Positions 19,190 through 27,626 of a stretch of 33,460 nt of DNA are shown piece by piece (positions within the stretch are counted from its first letter, which is position 1; every line of letters starts with the position of its first letter). The notes below the pieces were generated by a model. It had not been told where the DNA came from and made no database searches. It worked only from the letters and a program-made list of their open reading frames with translations. The position numbers and the translations under genes are program-made. Origin of the DNA: Caldilineaceae bacterium. GTDB taxonomy: Bacteria; Chloroflexota; Anaerolineae; Caldilineales; Caldilineaceae. The DNA lies in assembly GCA_014879855.1 (NCBI GenBank), contig JACSRH010000157.1, forward strand, positions 1 to 33,460, read 5' to 3'.

Positions 19190-19229
19190 TTCAGAAGCGA
19201 AACCGCCAGTAAGCCAAGAGCCAAGTCAT

Positions 19230-19258
19230 TTGTAGAGTGGCTGACAATCCGTTATAAT
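19230..19258 (+). promoter_or_regulatory. Candidate promoter for the first ABC importer operon
   Basis: A perfect TATAAT (19253-19258) lies 17 bp after a poor -35 (TTGTAG, 19230-19235). The expected start is near 19265, about 60 bases before the first permease gene. The weak -35 fits a promoter that needs an activator, but no operator was identified. Confidence 0.55.
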
Positions 19259-19325
19259 CAAGCGCAGCCAAGATGCTGTAATCAATCCATCGTAGTGGTT
19301 AGCCAGATGCGCTGATACTCTTTCA

Positions 19326-20297
19326 ATGCAGAAAGAAGCAATACCGATGATGGTAACCAATGACCAGAGACTGGCATCACAAAAATCATCGAGACGCACG
19401 CCCTCATCGTCGCGCGCTCGATGGCGAGAGATGAAGAAGTTTCTGTTAGCGCTGGCTTACCTTTCTCCCTCGCTTCTGATCTTCCTTGCCTTTGTGTTTA
19501 TTCCACTTATCAGATCATTTATACTGAGTACGCAACTGACGGATCCGATCGGCCGTCCTGTGGCATTCGTAGGGCTGACGCAATATCAACGTCTGTTGCA
19601 AAACCCTCAATTCCTTAACAGTCTACAGCGCACTCTGTTGTTCGTGCTCTATACGGTGCCCACCACGCTGGTGATTGCACTGGGTCTGGCTTTGCTCGGC
19701 AATCTGCGTCTGCGTCGCATCAGCATCTTTCGCATGATCTTCTCGTTGACGATTGCGGTGTCGGCCGCGACAGCCTCGCTCATTTTTTTGTACCTGTTCC
19801 ATCCCGCATTGGGGATGCTTAACTATTTACTCGGCCTGGTGGGAATCCCCAGCATAGGTTGGCTGACGGATGTACGCACCGCGCTGCCGTCCGTGGCGCT
19901 GGTTACAGTGTGGCTGCAGTTGGGGCTGAACACGGTGATCCTGCTCGCAGGCATGCAAGGCATCCCGGAGGAGCTGTACGAGAGCGCCATGATTGATGGC
20001 GCATCGGGGCCAGCCAGGTTTCGCCATATCACATTGCCGCTGTTGTCGCCTACCATCTTTTTTCTGCTGGTGGTGGATTTGCTGGCGGCGTTTCAGGCTT
20101 TCACACAGTTCCACGTCCTTACCAAAGGCGGCCCGATCAATTCCACCAACGTGCTGGTGTTCTCGATCTATCGAGAGTTCTATTTCAACGGCCAGTATAG
20201 CTATGCCGCCGCGCAGTCGATCGTACTGTTCTTTATTATGTTAGTCGTTACGATTATACAATTCGGTGTGATTGAACGAAGGGTTGTCTACGAATGA
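19326..20297 (+). CDS. Carbohydrate ABC transporter permease (MalF/UgpA type)
   Basis: Inner-membrane subunit (up to 323 aa) of a CUT1-type sugar importer. After a polar, basic N-terminal stretch of ~37 residues there are six hydrophobic segments, starting with FLLALAYLSPSLLIFLAF. The cytoplasmic EAA loop that contacts the ATPase reads EELYESAMIDGASGPARF (about 218-235), followed by ITLPLLSPT. Start choice is uncertain. The ATG at 19326 has no ribosome binding site, the ATG at 19347 has AAGAAG eight bases upstream, and the ATG at 19431 would start exactly at the first membrane segment. Its stop overlaps the next start by four bases (ATGA), so the two permeases are translationally coupled. No ATPase gene is nearby; a shared MsmX/UgpC-like ATPase elsewhere is likely. 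Confidence 0.92.
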   Translation: MQKEAIPMMVTNDQRLASQKSSRRTPSSSRARWREMKKFLLALAYLSPSLLIFLAFVFIPLIRSFILSTQLTDPIGRPVAFVGLTQYQRLLQNPQFLNSLQRTLLFVLYTVPTTLVIALGLALLGNLRLRRISIFRMIFSLTIAVSAATASLIFLYLFHPALGMLNYLLGLVGIPSIGWLTDVRTALPSVALVTVWLQLGLNTVILLAGMQGIPEELYESAMIDGASGPARFRHITLPLLSPTIFFLLVVDLLAAFQAFTQFHVLTKGGPINSTNVLVFSIYREFYFNGQYSYAAAQSIVLFFIMLVVTIIQFGVIERRVVYE

Positions 20298-21133
20298 GCC
20301 TCGACGCCAGGTGGCAACGCATCCTAACCAACACGGCTCTCTATCTGCTGCTGACGATTGTGGCAGTTATCGTGATCTTTCCCTTGTGGTCCGCCCTGAC
20401 GATCAGCATGTTGAGTGAGACTGAGGTGGCGTCCTATCCTCCCCTCCTGGCGCCGACGAGCCTCTACTTAACCAACTTTGTGCGGGCGCTGGAGCAGGCG
20501 CCGCTTCTGCGCTACCTCTTCAATAGCATTGTCCAGTCCACACTTGTCATGGCAGGACAATTGATCACCGCCAGCCTTGCCGCGTATGCGTTTGCGTTTA
20601 TCGATTTCAAGGGCCGCAACCTGATGTTTCTGGTCTTTCTGTCCACCTTGATGATTCCCTGGGAAGCCACCATCATCCCCAACTATCTGACGGTGCGCAG
20701 TCTGGGATGGACCGACACCTATATGGGGCTGACCGTTCCCTTCCTGGCGACGGCATTTGGCACCTTTCTGCTGCGGCAGTTCTTCCTCACCATTCCGCGC
20801 GAGCTACAGGATGCAGCAACCATTGACGGGTGTGGCAGCCTGCGCTTTCTGACGGCTATTGTGCTGCCTCTGGCCCGGCCGGCGCTCGGCACTCTGGCTG
20901 TCTACAGCTTTTTGCAAACCTACAATCAATATCTGTGGCCGCTACTGATCACCAATGACCAACAGATGCGCACGGTGCAGATCGGCATTACACTGCTACA
21001 AGATGAAGAGCGATTTGCATTCAATGTCGTCATGGCAGGGGTAGTTCTGGTGTTGCTGCCCACATTTGCACTCTTTATCGTGGGCAATCGCCAGTTGATT
21101 CGTGGCTTGACCGCGGGTGCGGTCAAAGGATAA
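20294..21133 (+). CDS. Carbohydrate ABC transporter permease (MalG/UgpE type)
   Basis: Second permease (279 aa) of the CUT1 importer. Six hydrophobic segments are seen, beginning with LYLLLTIVAVIVIFPLWSAL. The EAA loop reads RELQDAATIDGCGSLRFL, followed by IVLPLARPALGTLAVYSF. The conserved late segment with YNQYLWPLLIT is typical of MalG-like proteins. The start overlaps the upstream permease stop in an ATGA, and the binding-protein gene follows 40 bp after the stop. The heterodimer should import a sugar or glycerol-phosphate-like solute together with the downstream lipoprotein. Confidence 0.94.
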   Translation: MSLDARWQRILTNTALYLLLTIVAVIVIFPLWSALTISMLSETEVASYPPLLAPTSLYLTNFVRALEQAPLLRYLFNSIVQSTLVMAGQLITASLAAYAFAFIDFKGRNLMFLVFLSTLMIPWEATIIPNYLTVRSLGWTDTYMGLTVPFLATAFGTFLLRQFFLTIPRELQDAATIDGCGSLRFLTAIVLPLARPALGTLAVYSFLQTYNQYLWPLLITNDQQMRTVQIGITLLQDEERFAFNVVMAGVVLVLLPTFALFIVGNRQLIRGLTAGAVKG

Positions 21134-21173
21134 ACAGCGTTCTCAATCTCAACTAGCTTCAAAGGAGCCAATC

Positions 21174-22589
21174 ATGAGAAAACAAGTGTCTGTTATTCTG
21201 AGTCTGTTGATAGTGCTGAGCATGGTGCTATCGGCTTGCACCGCAGCGCCCGTTGCGCCTGCGGCGCCAGCCCCGGACAGCGCCGCAGGTGATGCGGCCG
21301 ATACGGCCACGCAGGAAGTCCCCGCCGGCGCCACCCGCGTTGCCTTCTGGCACAGCATGGCTGGCGACATCGGCGGGAAGTCGATCCCCAAACTGGCCGA
21401 CGACTTCAACGCCAGCCAATCCACCTGTTTTGTAGAGCCGACCTATCAGGGCAGCTACGATGACTCGCTGAACAAGCTCAGAGCCGGCCTGCAGAGCAAC
21501 GACATTCCGGCTGTTGTGCAGTTGTTCGACATCGCCACCCGTCTGATGGTGGATCTGGACGTGGCAACGCCCGTGCAGGACTTCATGGACGCCGAGGATT
21601 TTGACACTTCCGACTTCGAGCCGAATGTGTTGGCCTACTATACCGTTGACGGCAAACAATATTCAATGCCCTTCAACACCTCAACGCCGCTGTTGTACTA
21701 CAACAAGGACATGTTTGCAGCCGCCGGTCTCGATCCCGAAGTCGCGCCGCGCACCTTTGACGAAGTGGCTGATTACGCCGCCAAGCTGACCCAGCGTGAT
21801 GCATCCGGCAATGTCACCGTGAGTGGCGGCGCCTTTGCGATTTATGGCTGGTTTGTCGAGCAACTCCTCGCGGTTTCAGGCGGCTACTATGTGGATAACG
21901 GCAATGGACGCGACGGCGCCGCCACCCAGGCCCTCTTTAACAGCCCTGAGGGCGTCCGCGTCCTCGAGTGGTGGAAAGAGATGTATGATGCAGGAAGCTT
22001 TGGCAACTACGGGCGCACGACGGTGGACACCCGCAACGCCTTCCTTGCTGGACAAACTGCGATGTTCATCGACTCCACCGCGGTGCTGCGTGGCATGATC
22101 GATGGCTCTGCCGGCAAATTCGAGCTAGGCACAGGATGGCTGCCTCGACCCGACGAGAGCGCGTTTGAAAATGCCGGCACGATTATTGGCGGCGCCTCGC
22201 TCTGGATCCTCAACGGTCGCCCGGCTGAAGAGCAGACGTGCGCCTGGGAATTCATCAAGTTCCTGGCAGAGCCAGCGCAACAAGCCTACTGGCACACCGT
22301 ATCTGGCTATTTCCCGATCCGGTTGGCTGGCTATGAGGAGCCGCTGGCCGTCGAGTGGCGCGCGAAATACCCTCAGTTCGGGACAGCCGTCGACCAACTG
22401 CACGCTGCGCCCAATAATCGCGTCACCCAGGGCGCGCTGATCGGCGTCTTCCCCACCGCGCGCCAGACGGTGGAAACCGCGATCGAGGAAGTATTGGCCG
22501 GTCAGTCCACCCCGCAGCAGGCGCTGGATAACGCTGCGGCCACAGTGACTCAGGCCATCGCCGACTACAACGTGACGATGGGCAAATAG
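21174..22589 (+). CDS. Extracellular sugar-binding lipoprotein of the first ABC importer
   Basis: Substrate-binding protein (471 aa, SBP family 1, MalE/UgpB-like), anchored to the membrane outer face by a lipidated cysteine. The lipobox LSAC is at about residues 19-22, followed by an Ala/Pro linker (APVAPAAPAPDSAAG), the usual form in Chloroflexota. The mature domain begins near TRVAFWHSMAGD. It contains the typical YNKDMFAAAGLDPE and MFIDSTAVLRG segments of the family, and WEFIKFLAEPAQQAYWH near the C-terminal lobe. The start at 21174 has AAAGGAG seven bases upstream; in-frame sequence upstream overlaps the permease gene and is not used. Gene order permease-permease-binding protein is the reverse of the second importer in this window. 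The ligand is unknown. Confidence 0.93.
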   Translation: MRKQVSVILSLLIVLSMVLSACTAAPVAPAAPAPDSAAGDAADTATQEVPAGATRVAFWHSMAGDIGGKSIPKLADDFNASQSTCFVEPTYQGSYDDSLNKLRAGLQSNDIPAVVQLFDIATRLMVDLDVATPVQDFMDAEDFDTSDFEPNVLAYYTVDGKQYSMPFNTSTPLLYYNKDMFAAAGLDPEVAPRTFDEVADYAAKLTQRDASGNVTVSGGAFAIYGWFVEQLLAVSGGYYVDNGNGRDGAATQALFNSPEGVRVLEWWKEMYDAGSFGNYGRTTVDTRNAFLAGQTAMFIDSTAVLRGMIDGSAGKFELGTGWLPRPDESAFENAGTIIGGASLWILNGRPAEEQTCAWEFIKFLAEPAQQAYWHTVSGYFPIRLAGYEEPLAVEWRAKYPQFGTAVDQLHAAPNNRVTQGALIGVFPTARQTVETAIEEVLAGQSTPQQALDNAAATVTQAIADYNVTMGK

Positions 22590-22621
22590 CGATTCGTCGC
22601 CTGGCAATTGGATAAAATCGA

Positions 22622-22659
22622 GCAAGGGGAACAGCCGTTGCGATGGCTGTTCCCCTTGC
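22622..22659. terminator. Perfect 15-bp stem-loop after the first ABC operon
   Basis: GCAAGGGGAACAGCC (22622-22636) pairs fully with 22645-22659 across an eight-base loop. It starts 32 bp after the binding-protein stop. It lacks a T-run and is followed by CAATTGG, so termination may be incomplete; mRNA 3'-end protection is an equal possibility. Confidence 0.65.
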
Positions 22660-22695
22660 CAATTGGTCGGGAAAACCGACGCCCACGCATCGCCT

Positions 22696-23316
22696 ATGCA
22701 TATGCCGCCACTCGAAACCGCACGCCTGTTGATCCGGCCCTTTGTCCTTACCGATCTCGACGCTATCCACCAGATTCTCGACGTGGAGTCCGGCGATTGT
22801 GGCGACGATGCTGTCCGGCTGATGCAGGCAAAGCATCAGCGCCAGCAATGGCTGGCGTGGTCGGTGCTCAACTACTCGGCGCTGGCAAATCTGCATCAGC
22901 CGCCCTACGGCGACCGCGCCATCGTCCTGCGCGCCAGCGGTGAACTGATCGGAGCGTGCGGGTTTGCGCCGGTGATGCTGCCTTTTGCGCAGCTTCCCGC
23001 CTTTCGTCCTATCGGCGCCGCGCCGGCTGATCCGGCGCGCAACACTCACGAAATGGGTCTCTACTGGGAAGTGTCGCCGCGCCATCAACGCCGCGGCTAT
23101 GCAACTGAAGCCGCGACGGCGTTGATACAATACGCCTTCATCACGTTGAACCTGCAACGCATCGTTGCCAATACCAACTACGACAACGCAGCATCGCTTG
23201 GCGTTATGCGCAAGCTGGGCATGGCGATCCAGCGCAACCCTTTGCCGGAGCCACCTTATCTGCAGATTGTAGGCGTGCTGGAATATAACAGCGTTCTGAG
23301 CGGATCAGGCGGATAA
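22696..23316 (+). CDS. GNAT-family N-acetyltransferase
   Basis: Acetyl-CoA-dependent acetyltransferase (about 206 aa) of the RimJ/RimL-like GNAT group, cytoplasmic. It starts with the typical LETARLLIRPFVLTDLDAIHQIL. The acetyl-CoA pyrophosphate loop is RHQRRGYATEAATALIQYAF, then LQRIVANTNYDNAASLGVMRKLGM, where the NxxSxxxxxKLGM pattern is diagnostic. Targets may be a protein N-terminus, an antibiotic or a small amine; none is indicated. No ribosome binding site is visible, and I choose the first ATG of the conserved block. An insertion-like stretch (residues ~95-115, LPFAQLPAFRPIGAAPADPAR) interrupts the core. The last four residues and the stop codon are encoded within the repeat at 23300-23326, so the native C-terminus may have been replaced. 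Confidence 0.86.
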   Translation: MHMPPLETARLLIRPFVLTDLDAIHQILDVESGDCGDDAVRLMQAKHQRQQWLAWSVLNYSALANLHQPPYGDRAIVLRASGELIGACGFAPVMLPFAQLPAFRPIGAAPADPARNTHEMGLYWEVSPRHQRRGYATEAATALIQYAFITLNLQRIVANTNYDNAASLGVMRKLGMAIQRNPLPEPPYLQIVGVLEYNSVLSGSGG

Positions 23317-23357
23317 AGCCGGATAATCTCTGGACGAAATCCGCGCAAATCCGCTCC
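23300..23357. repeat. Inverted pair of GCGGATNNN short-period repeats
   Basis: On the plus strand the 9-mers GCGGATCAG, GCGGATAAA and GCCGGATAA follow each other (23300-23326). Nine bases later the complementary word ATCCGC occurs twice (23339, 23349), giving an inverted arrangement. The GNAT stop codon lies inside the first arm. The layout parallels the GxxExxY-associated repeats at the right edge. Confidence 0.65.
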
Positions 23358-23371
23358 AGAAAGTTTTCCCT

Positions 23372-24694
23372 CTAGCAGTTCGTCGCCACGAAGTCACCCA
23401 GCACCTGGCGCAGCGTCGGTTCACCGATCTCCTGCAACTCGTATCCGACGCGCAACGCTGGCTTGTCGATCGCAATCAGGCGGCGCAGGTCGATGGGCGT
23501 GGCGATGAGCACGACATCGGCCGGGGTGCAACGGATAGTCTCCTCCAGGTCGGCAACCTGTTGATCGCTGTATCCCATCGCTGGCAAGATCGGCCCAGTC
23601 TCCGGATATTTCACAAAGGTTTCTGCGATCGCACCGACGGCGTAGGGTTTGGGATCGATGACTTCGGACGCGCCAAAACGTCGCGCGGCCACCCAGCCGG
23701 CGCCAAATTTCATCTCGCCGTGGGTCAGCGTTGGGCCATCCTCGATGACCAGGACGCGCTTGCCGCGCATCGTGGCGCTTTCCTCGACGAAAATCGGGCT
23801 GGCTGCATCGATCACGACCGCGTCCGGGTTCAACTGCAACGCTATCTCACGCGCGTGCTCGATCTGCTCGAAAGAGGCCGTCTCCACTTTATTGATCACA
23901 AAGACGTCGGCCAGGCGCAGGTTGACCTCGCTGGGGAAGTAGCGCAATCCATGATCGGCGCGGTGCGGGTCGATCACAACGACCCACAGGTCGGGCTTGA
24001 AGAAGGGCAGATCGTTGTTGCCGCCATCCCAGATCACGATGTCGGCTTCGGCCTCGGCCTGGCGCAGGATGCGTTCGTAGTCCACGCCGGCATAGATGAC
24101 GCCACCGTTCACAATGTGCGGCTCGTATTCCTCGCGTTCCTCGATCGTCACGCGGTGCGTCTCCAGGTCGTCGAGTGTGGCAAAGCGTTGCACCGCCTGC
24201 GCCACCAGGTTGCCGTAGGGCATGGGGTGGCGCACGGAGACGACGCGCTGGCCCAGCTCGCGCAGCACGCGCACCACCGCGCGGCTGGTCTGGCTCTTGC
24301 CGGCGCCAGTGCGCGAGGCGCAGATCGCAACGACCGGTTTGGTGGAAGATAACATCGTTTGCGCCGGGCCAAGCAACATGAAGTTGGCGCCCGCGGCCAT
24401 TACCCGCGCACTGACGTGCATCACATGATCGTAGGTGACATCGCTGTAGCTGAAGACCGCCGTATCGATGCGTTCATCGGCGATCAGCCGCTCCAATTCG
24501 CTTTCGCCCAGAATCGGAATACCGGCCGGATAATAAGGGCCGGCTAATTCCGCGGGATAACGCCGATTCTCGATATAGGGGATCTGGGTTGCCGTAAAGG
24601 CGACCACCTCATAATCGGGGTTGGTGCGGAAGTAAACATTGAAATTATGGAAGTCGCGCCCCGCAGCCCCCATGATCAGTACGCGCTGCGCCAT
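23372..24694 (-). CDS. Cyclic 2,3-diphosphoglycerate synthetase-like P-loop GTPase
   Basis: Cytoplasmic P-loop protein (440 aa) resembling the archaeal cyclic 2,3-diphosphoglycerate synthetase family, whose bacterial members have no settled function. The N-terminal ~115 residues form a Rossmann-like domain (RVLIMGAAGRDFHNFNVYFR, then VVAFTATQIPYIENRRYP). The P-loop is ASRTGAGKSQTSR (126-138, Lys133). Later signatures are IWDGGNNDLPFFKPDLWVVVIDPHRADHG, VINKVE and VLVIEDGPTLTHGEMKFGAG. I start at the ATG at 24694 with AAAGGA eight bases upstream; the frame is open 88 codons further but without support. It is divergent from the LacI-type gene. The archaeal enzyme makes the thermoprotectant cDPG from 2,3-DPG and ATP. 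Whether this organism makes cDPG cannot be told. Confidence 0.82.
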   Translation of the reverse strand: MAQRVLIMGAAGRDFHNFNVYFRTNPDYEVVAFTATQIPYIENRRYPAELAGPYYPAGIPILGESELERLIADERIDTAVFSYSDVTYDHVMHVSARVMAAGANFMLLGPAQTMLSSTKPVVAICASRTGAGKSQTSRAVVRVLRELGQRVVSVRHPMPYGNLVAQAVQRFATLDDLETHRVTIEEREEYEPHIVNGGVIYAGVDYERILRQAEAEADIVIWDGGNNDLPFFKPDLWVVVIDPHRADHGLRYFPSEVNLRLADVFVINKVETASFEQIEHAREIALQLNPDAVVIDAASPIFVEESATMRGKRVLVIEDGPTLTHGEMKFGAGWVAARRFGASEVIDPKPYAVGAIAETFVKYPETGPILPAMGYSDQQVADLEETIRCTPADVVLIATPIDLRRLIAIDKPALRVGYELQEIGEPTLRQVLGDFVATNC

Positions 24695-24917
24695 TGCAGA
24701 ATCCTTTCCTGAATCCAATTGTGAAAAAGTAGTCTTGCCTGCCGCGGTGTGAGCATCACGCGCCGCGACCATTCTGTCCAGTCTACCCGCGTTTCTGGCA
24801 TCAATGCACTGCCTGCCAGTAGGGTCTATGCGCTGGTCATCTGACCAGGGACGAATCAAAACCGGAACGGGAGAACTTGCAGGAATTAAGCCAACATTTC
24901 TGAGGATTTTGCAGTGC

Positions 24918-24946
24918 TTGACATCTCTGCTGAAATCGATTACAAT
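24918..24946 (+). promoter_or_regulatory. Sigma-70 promoter of the LacI-family regulator gene
   Basis: TTGACA (24918-24923, perfect) and TACAAT (24941-24946, five of six) are separated by exactly 17 bp. The start codon follows 37 bp downstream. It is probably also the promoter of the whole polyol unit, since no other convincing promoter was seen before the binding-protein gene. Confidence 0.8.
24931..24944. promoter_or_regulatory. LacI-family operator overlapping the -10
   Basis: TGAAATCGATTACA is a near-perfect palindrome centred on CG (halves TGAAATC and TGTAATC). This is the classic LacI/GalR-family operator form TGNAANCGNTTNCA. It covers the spacer end and the -10 box of the promoter directly ahead of a LacI-type gene, so autorepression is the simplest reading. 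Confidence 0.72.
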
Positions 24947-24983
24947 TGCAGCAGCCAATTAGGCAATCTCATCTGAACTCACC

Positions 24984-25997
24984 GTGCCAACAAAAATCGA
25001 AGATGTTGCTCGTCAAGCCGGAGTTTCCACCGCCACCGTGTCGCGTGTGCTCTCCGGAAAGCCATATGTCAGCGATGCGCTGCGCCAACGGGTGCTGGAG
25101 ACGATTCGGGAACTGGATTATCGCCCCAGCCGCGTAGCCCGCTCACTGCGCGTGCAGCGGTCACGCATTATCGGGTTGATCATATCTGATATTCAGAACC
25201 CGTTCTTTACATCCGTGGTGCGCGCCGTGGAAGATGTGGCGCAACAGCGCGGGTATGCAGTCTTTCTCTGCAACTCTGACGAAGATGTCGATAAGGAATC
25301 GACCTACATCGAGCTGATGCTGGCTGAACAGGTCGCCGGCATGATCGTGTCGCCGACTGCCAGCAGCAATGAAGTCTACCGCCGGTTGGTGGAACAGCGG
25401 GTGCCAGTGGTGGCGATCGATCGGCGCGTCGATGGCGTGCCGATGGACACCGTAGTGAGCGACAACGTACACGCGGCTTGCGCCGTGGTTTCCCATCTGA
25501 TCGAGAATGGCTATCGACGTATTGGGGCGATCTTGGGCGTTCCAGGCGCCAGCACTGGCGCCGAACGGCATCAAGGATATGTGACCGCATTGGCGCATCA
25601 TGGCGTGCCGCTCCTGCCAGAGCTGGTGCGCAGCGGACTGCCGCGCAGCCAGAACGGCTATGAATTGACCCTGGAGCTGCTCGCCCAGAGCCAGCCGCCG
25701 GATGCTATTTTCACTGGCAACAACCTATTGACCATCGGTGCATTGCGTGCGATCCATGAAGCAGGACTTGGCATTCCCGATGACGTTGCGCTTGCCGGGT
25801 TCGACGAAATGGATTGGATGTTTCTTGTGAAGCCCGCGCTGACTGTGGTAATGCAGCCTGCTTACGAGATGGGACAGCGAGCCGCGGAGTTGCTTTTGGA
25901 GCGTATCGTCGACCCTGATCGAGCGCCGCAAGCGGTGGTGCTGCAATCCACAGTCAAGGTGCGAGAATCCAGCCGGCGTGCAGCAATGCGCGCCTAA
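24984..25997 (+). CDS. LacI-family transcriptional regulator
   Basis: Sugar-responsive DNA-binding repressor (337 aa). The N-terminal helix-turn-helix is textbook: IEDVARQAGVSTATVSRVLSGKPYVSD (about residues 5-31). The hinge helix is RPSRVARSLR, and IIGLIISDIQNPFF opens the periplasmic-binding-protein-like effector domain. That domain continues to VRESSRRAAM near the C-terminus. The start is GTG at 24984, chosen because the HTH begins four residues later; the ribosome binding site is weak. Its own promoter carries a LacI-type operator, and the next gene is the binding protein of a sugar importer, so it is likely the local regulator of that transport and dehydrogenase operon. The inducer is presumably the transported polyol or a product of it. 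Confidence 0.95.
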   Translation: MPTKIEDVARQAGVSTATVSRVLSGKPYVSDALRQRVLETIRELDYRPSRVARSLRVQRSRIIGLIISDIQNPFFTSVVRAVEDVAQQRGYAVFLCNSDEDVDKESTYIELMLAEQVAGMIVSPTASSNEVYRRLVEQRVPVVAIDRRVDGVPMDTVVSDNVHAACAVVSHLIENGYRRIGAILGVPGASTGAERHQGYVTALAHHGVPLLPELVRSGLPRSQNGYELTLELLAQSQPPDAIFTGNNLLTIGALRAIHEAGLGIPDDVALAGFDEMDWMFLVKPALTVVMQPAYEMGQRAAELLLERIVDPDRAPQAVVLQSTVKVRESSRRAAMRA

Positions 25998-26117
25998 CCG
26001 CCCCCCGCAAAAGGAGGTGACGCCCACAAACAGCACGGGTCTTGCCAGGTGTGCCCCCAGGATCAATCGCGTTCCACAATCAATTTGTTTTCGCACATGC
26101 GAGAGGAGCTTTTACAC

Positions 26118-27605
26118 ATGTTCAAGCACAAAATGACTGTCATGTTCAGCGTCTTGGTGCTGCTATCGATGGTGCTCTCAGCGTGCACCGTAGCAGCGCC
26201 CGCTCCCCAACCCGCGGCGCCGGCTGCCGAGTCCGGTGAGGCCAGTTGGTGGCGCACCGCGTCGCAGGCTGCTGGCTGTGAAGGCGTCACCATCCGTGGC
26301 GTTTCGGAGAGCACGCCGCCTTCCCGCTATGCGGCCGACGTTCTGGCGGCATCCTTCGAAGCCGAAACCGGCATCAAGGTGGAGCTCGAAGCGACCTCCT
26401 GGGACGAGATGTACACCAAGGCCATCAACGATATGCAGGCTGGCACCGGCATCTACGATTTCGTCTACATCGAACAGGATATCATCTACCAGTACCTGGC
26501 CAACGATTACCTGACCAACCTCACGCAGTTGCTGGCCGACAACCCGGAGCTGGCGTCGCCTGACTTCGATTTTGCCAAGTTCACCTCTTTTATCGACAAC
26601 TTCAAGGATGCCGACGGCAACATCTACGGCGTGCCGATGGAAGCCTTCCTGAAGGTCTATCTCTATCGCCTGGATCTCTTCAACGATCCCGCGATTCAGG
26701 AAGCATTCAAGGCGCAGTACGGGTATGACCTGGCGCCGGCGACCACCCACCAGCAATACCAGGACATTGCTGACTTCTTCACGCAGTATGGCAAGGACAA
26801 TGACATGGAATTGTGGGGCACCACGGTGCAGGGCAACACCGGCCATGCCTCCTCCTTCTACGAGTTCTTCGAGAGCATTGCACCGACCTTCGGCGTCTAC
26901 AACTGGGGCATCAACCAGGACAACTGGAAGGCAAGCGTTGAGAATGGCGGCGAAATGAACAGTGACGCGGCCAAGGAAGCCCTGGCCTTCTGGGTCGGGC
27001 TCCTCGCCGATGCACCGCCGGAAGCCACCGCCAGCACCTGGGACGAGGTTGCGGCATCCTTTGCCGCGGGCCGCGCGGCTCAGGGCTGGGTCTACGGCGA
27101 AAACGCCGCCTGGATTGCGACCGACCCGGAGCGCTCCAAAGTTGTTGGCAATGTTGGCGTCGCACTGCCGCCCATTGCCGAAGGTGTGATGGCTGACGCC
27201 GAGTCCGGCGCTGGCTACATCGGCTACTACGACGGCGGCGCTTTTGGCCTGCCTGTTTCTTCGCAGAATCCGCTGTGCACACTGCTGTGGATGCAGTACG
27301 TCGGCCAGGAATCCGTCCAGGCAGACTGGGCGATCGCTGGCTCGCGCATCGTCATGGAATCGACCTACGACGATCCCAAGGTGCAGGAAGTCGATGCCAA
27401 GGTCGATGGCTACTACACGCTGATGCGAGAGTCCGGCCCACTCTTCCGCGGCGCGCCACCCTTCCCCTTCCACTCAGCGCTGCGCGAAGTGGTCCAGCCC
27501 TTTATCTGGAAGGCGCTCTCCGGCGAACTCACCCCGGCAGAAGCGCTCGACCAGGCAGCCGCGGCCGCGGATGCGGAGTTGGTGAATCTGGGCTACGGGC
27601 AGTAA
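26118..27605 (+). CDS. Extracellular solute-binding lipoprotein of the second (polyol-type) ABC importer
   Basis: Family-1 substrate-binding protein (495 aa) with a signal peptide ending in LSMVLSAC (lipidated Cys near residue 20) and an Ala/Pro linker. Mature features include TPPSRYAADVLAASFEAETGIKV, the DMQAGTGIYDFVYIEQD segment and GAFGLPVSSQNP. The rather long mature domain resembles binding proteins of the glycerol/polyol importers more than maltose-type ones, but this is a judgement by eye. The start at 26118 has GAGAGGAG nine bases upstream. A perfect AAGGAGGTGA lies further up (26011-26020), with no start codon at a usable distance. The gene is 120 bp after the LacI-type gene. Two stable hairpins follow before the permeases, consistent with differential expression in favour of the binding protein. 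Confidence 0.93.
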   Translation: MFKHKMTVMFSVLVLLSMVLSACTVAAPAPQPAAPAAESGEASWWRTASQAAGCEGVTIRGVSESTPPSRYAADVLAASFEAETGIKVELEATSWDEMYTKAINDMQAGTGIYDFVYIEQDIIYQYLANDYLTNLTQLLADNPELASPDFDFAKFTSFIDNFKDADGNIYGVPMEAFLKVYLYRLDLFNDPAIQEAFKAQYGYDLAPATTHQQYQDIADFFTQYGKDNDMELWGTTVQGNTGHASSFYEFFESIAPTFGVYNWGINQDNWKASVENGGEMNSDAAKEALAFWVGLLADAPPEATASTWDEVAASFAAGRAAQGWVYGENAAWIATDPERSKVVGNVGVALPPIAEGVMADAESGAGYIGYYDGGAFGLPVSSQNPLCTLLWMQYVGQESVQADWAIAGSRIVMESTYDDPKVQEVDAKVDGYYTLMRESGPLFRGAPPFPFHSALREVVQPFIWKALSGELTPAEALDQAAAAADAELVNLGYGQ

Positions 27606-27626
27606 GCAGCGCACGAAAACCATTGT

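Noticed and set aside
26050..26090. Possible second LacI operator around ATCAATCGCGTTCC
   Set aside because: Half-sites do not match as a palindrome with a central CG at the right spacing.
26178..27473. 431-aa open frame antisense to the binding protein gene
   Set aside because: Same shadow composition, while the sense strand has a signal peptide and lipobox.
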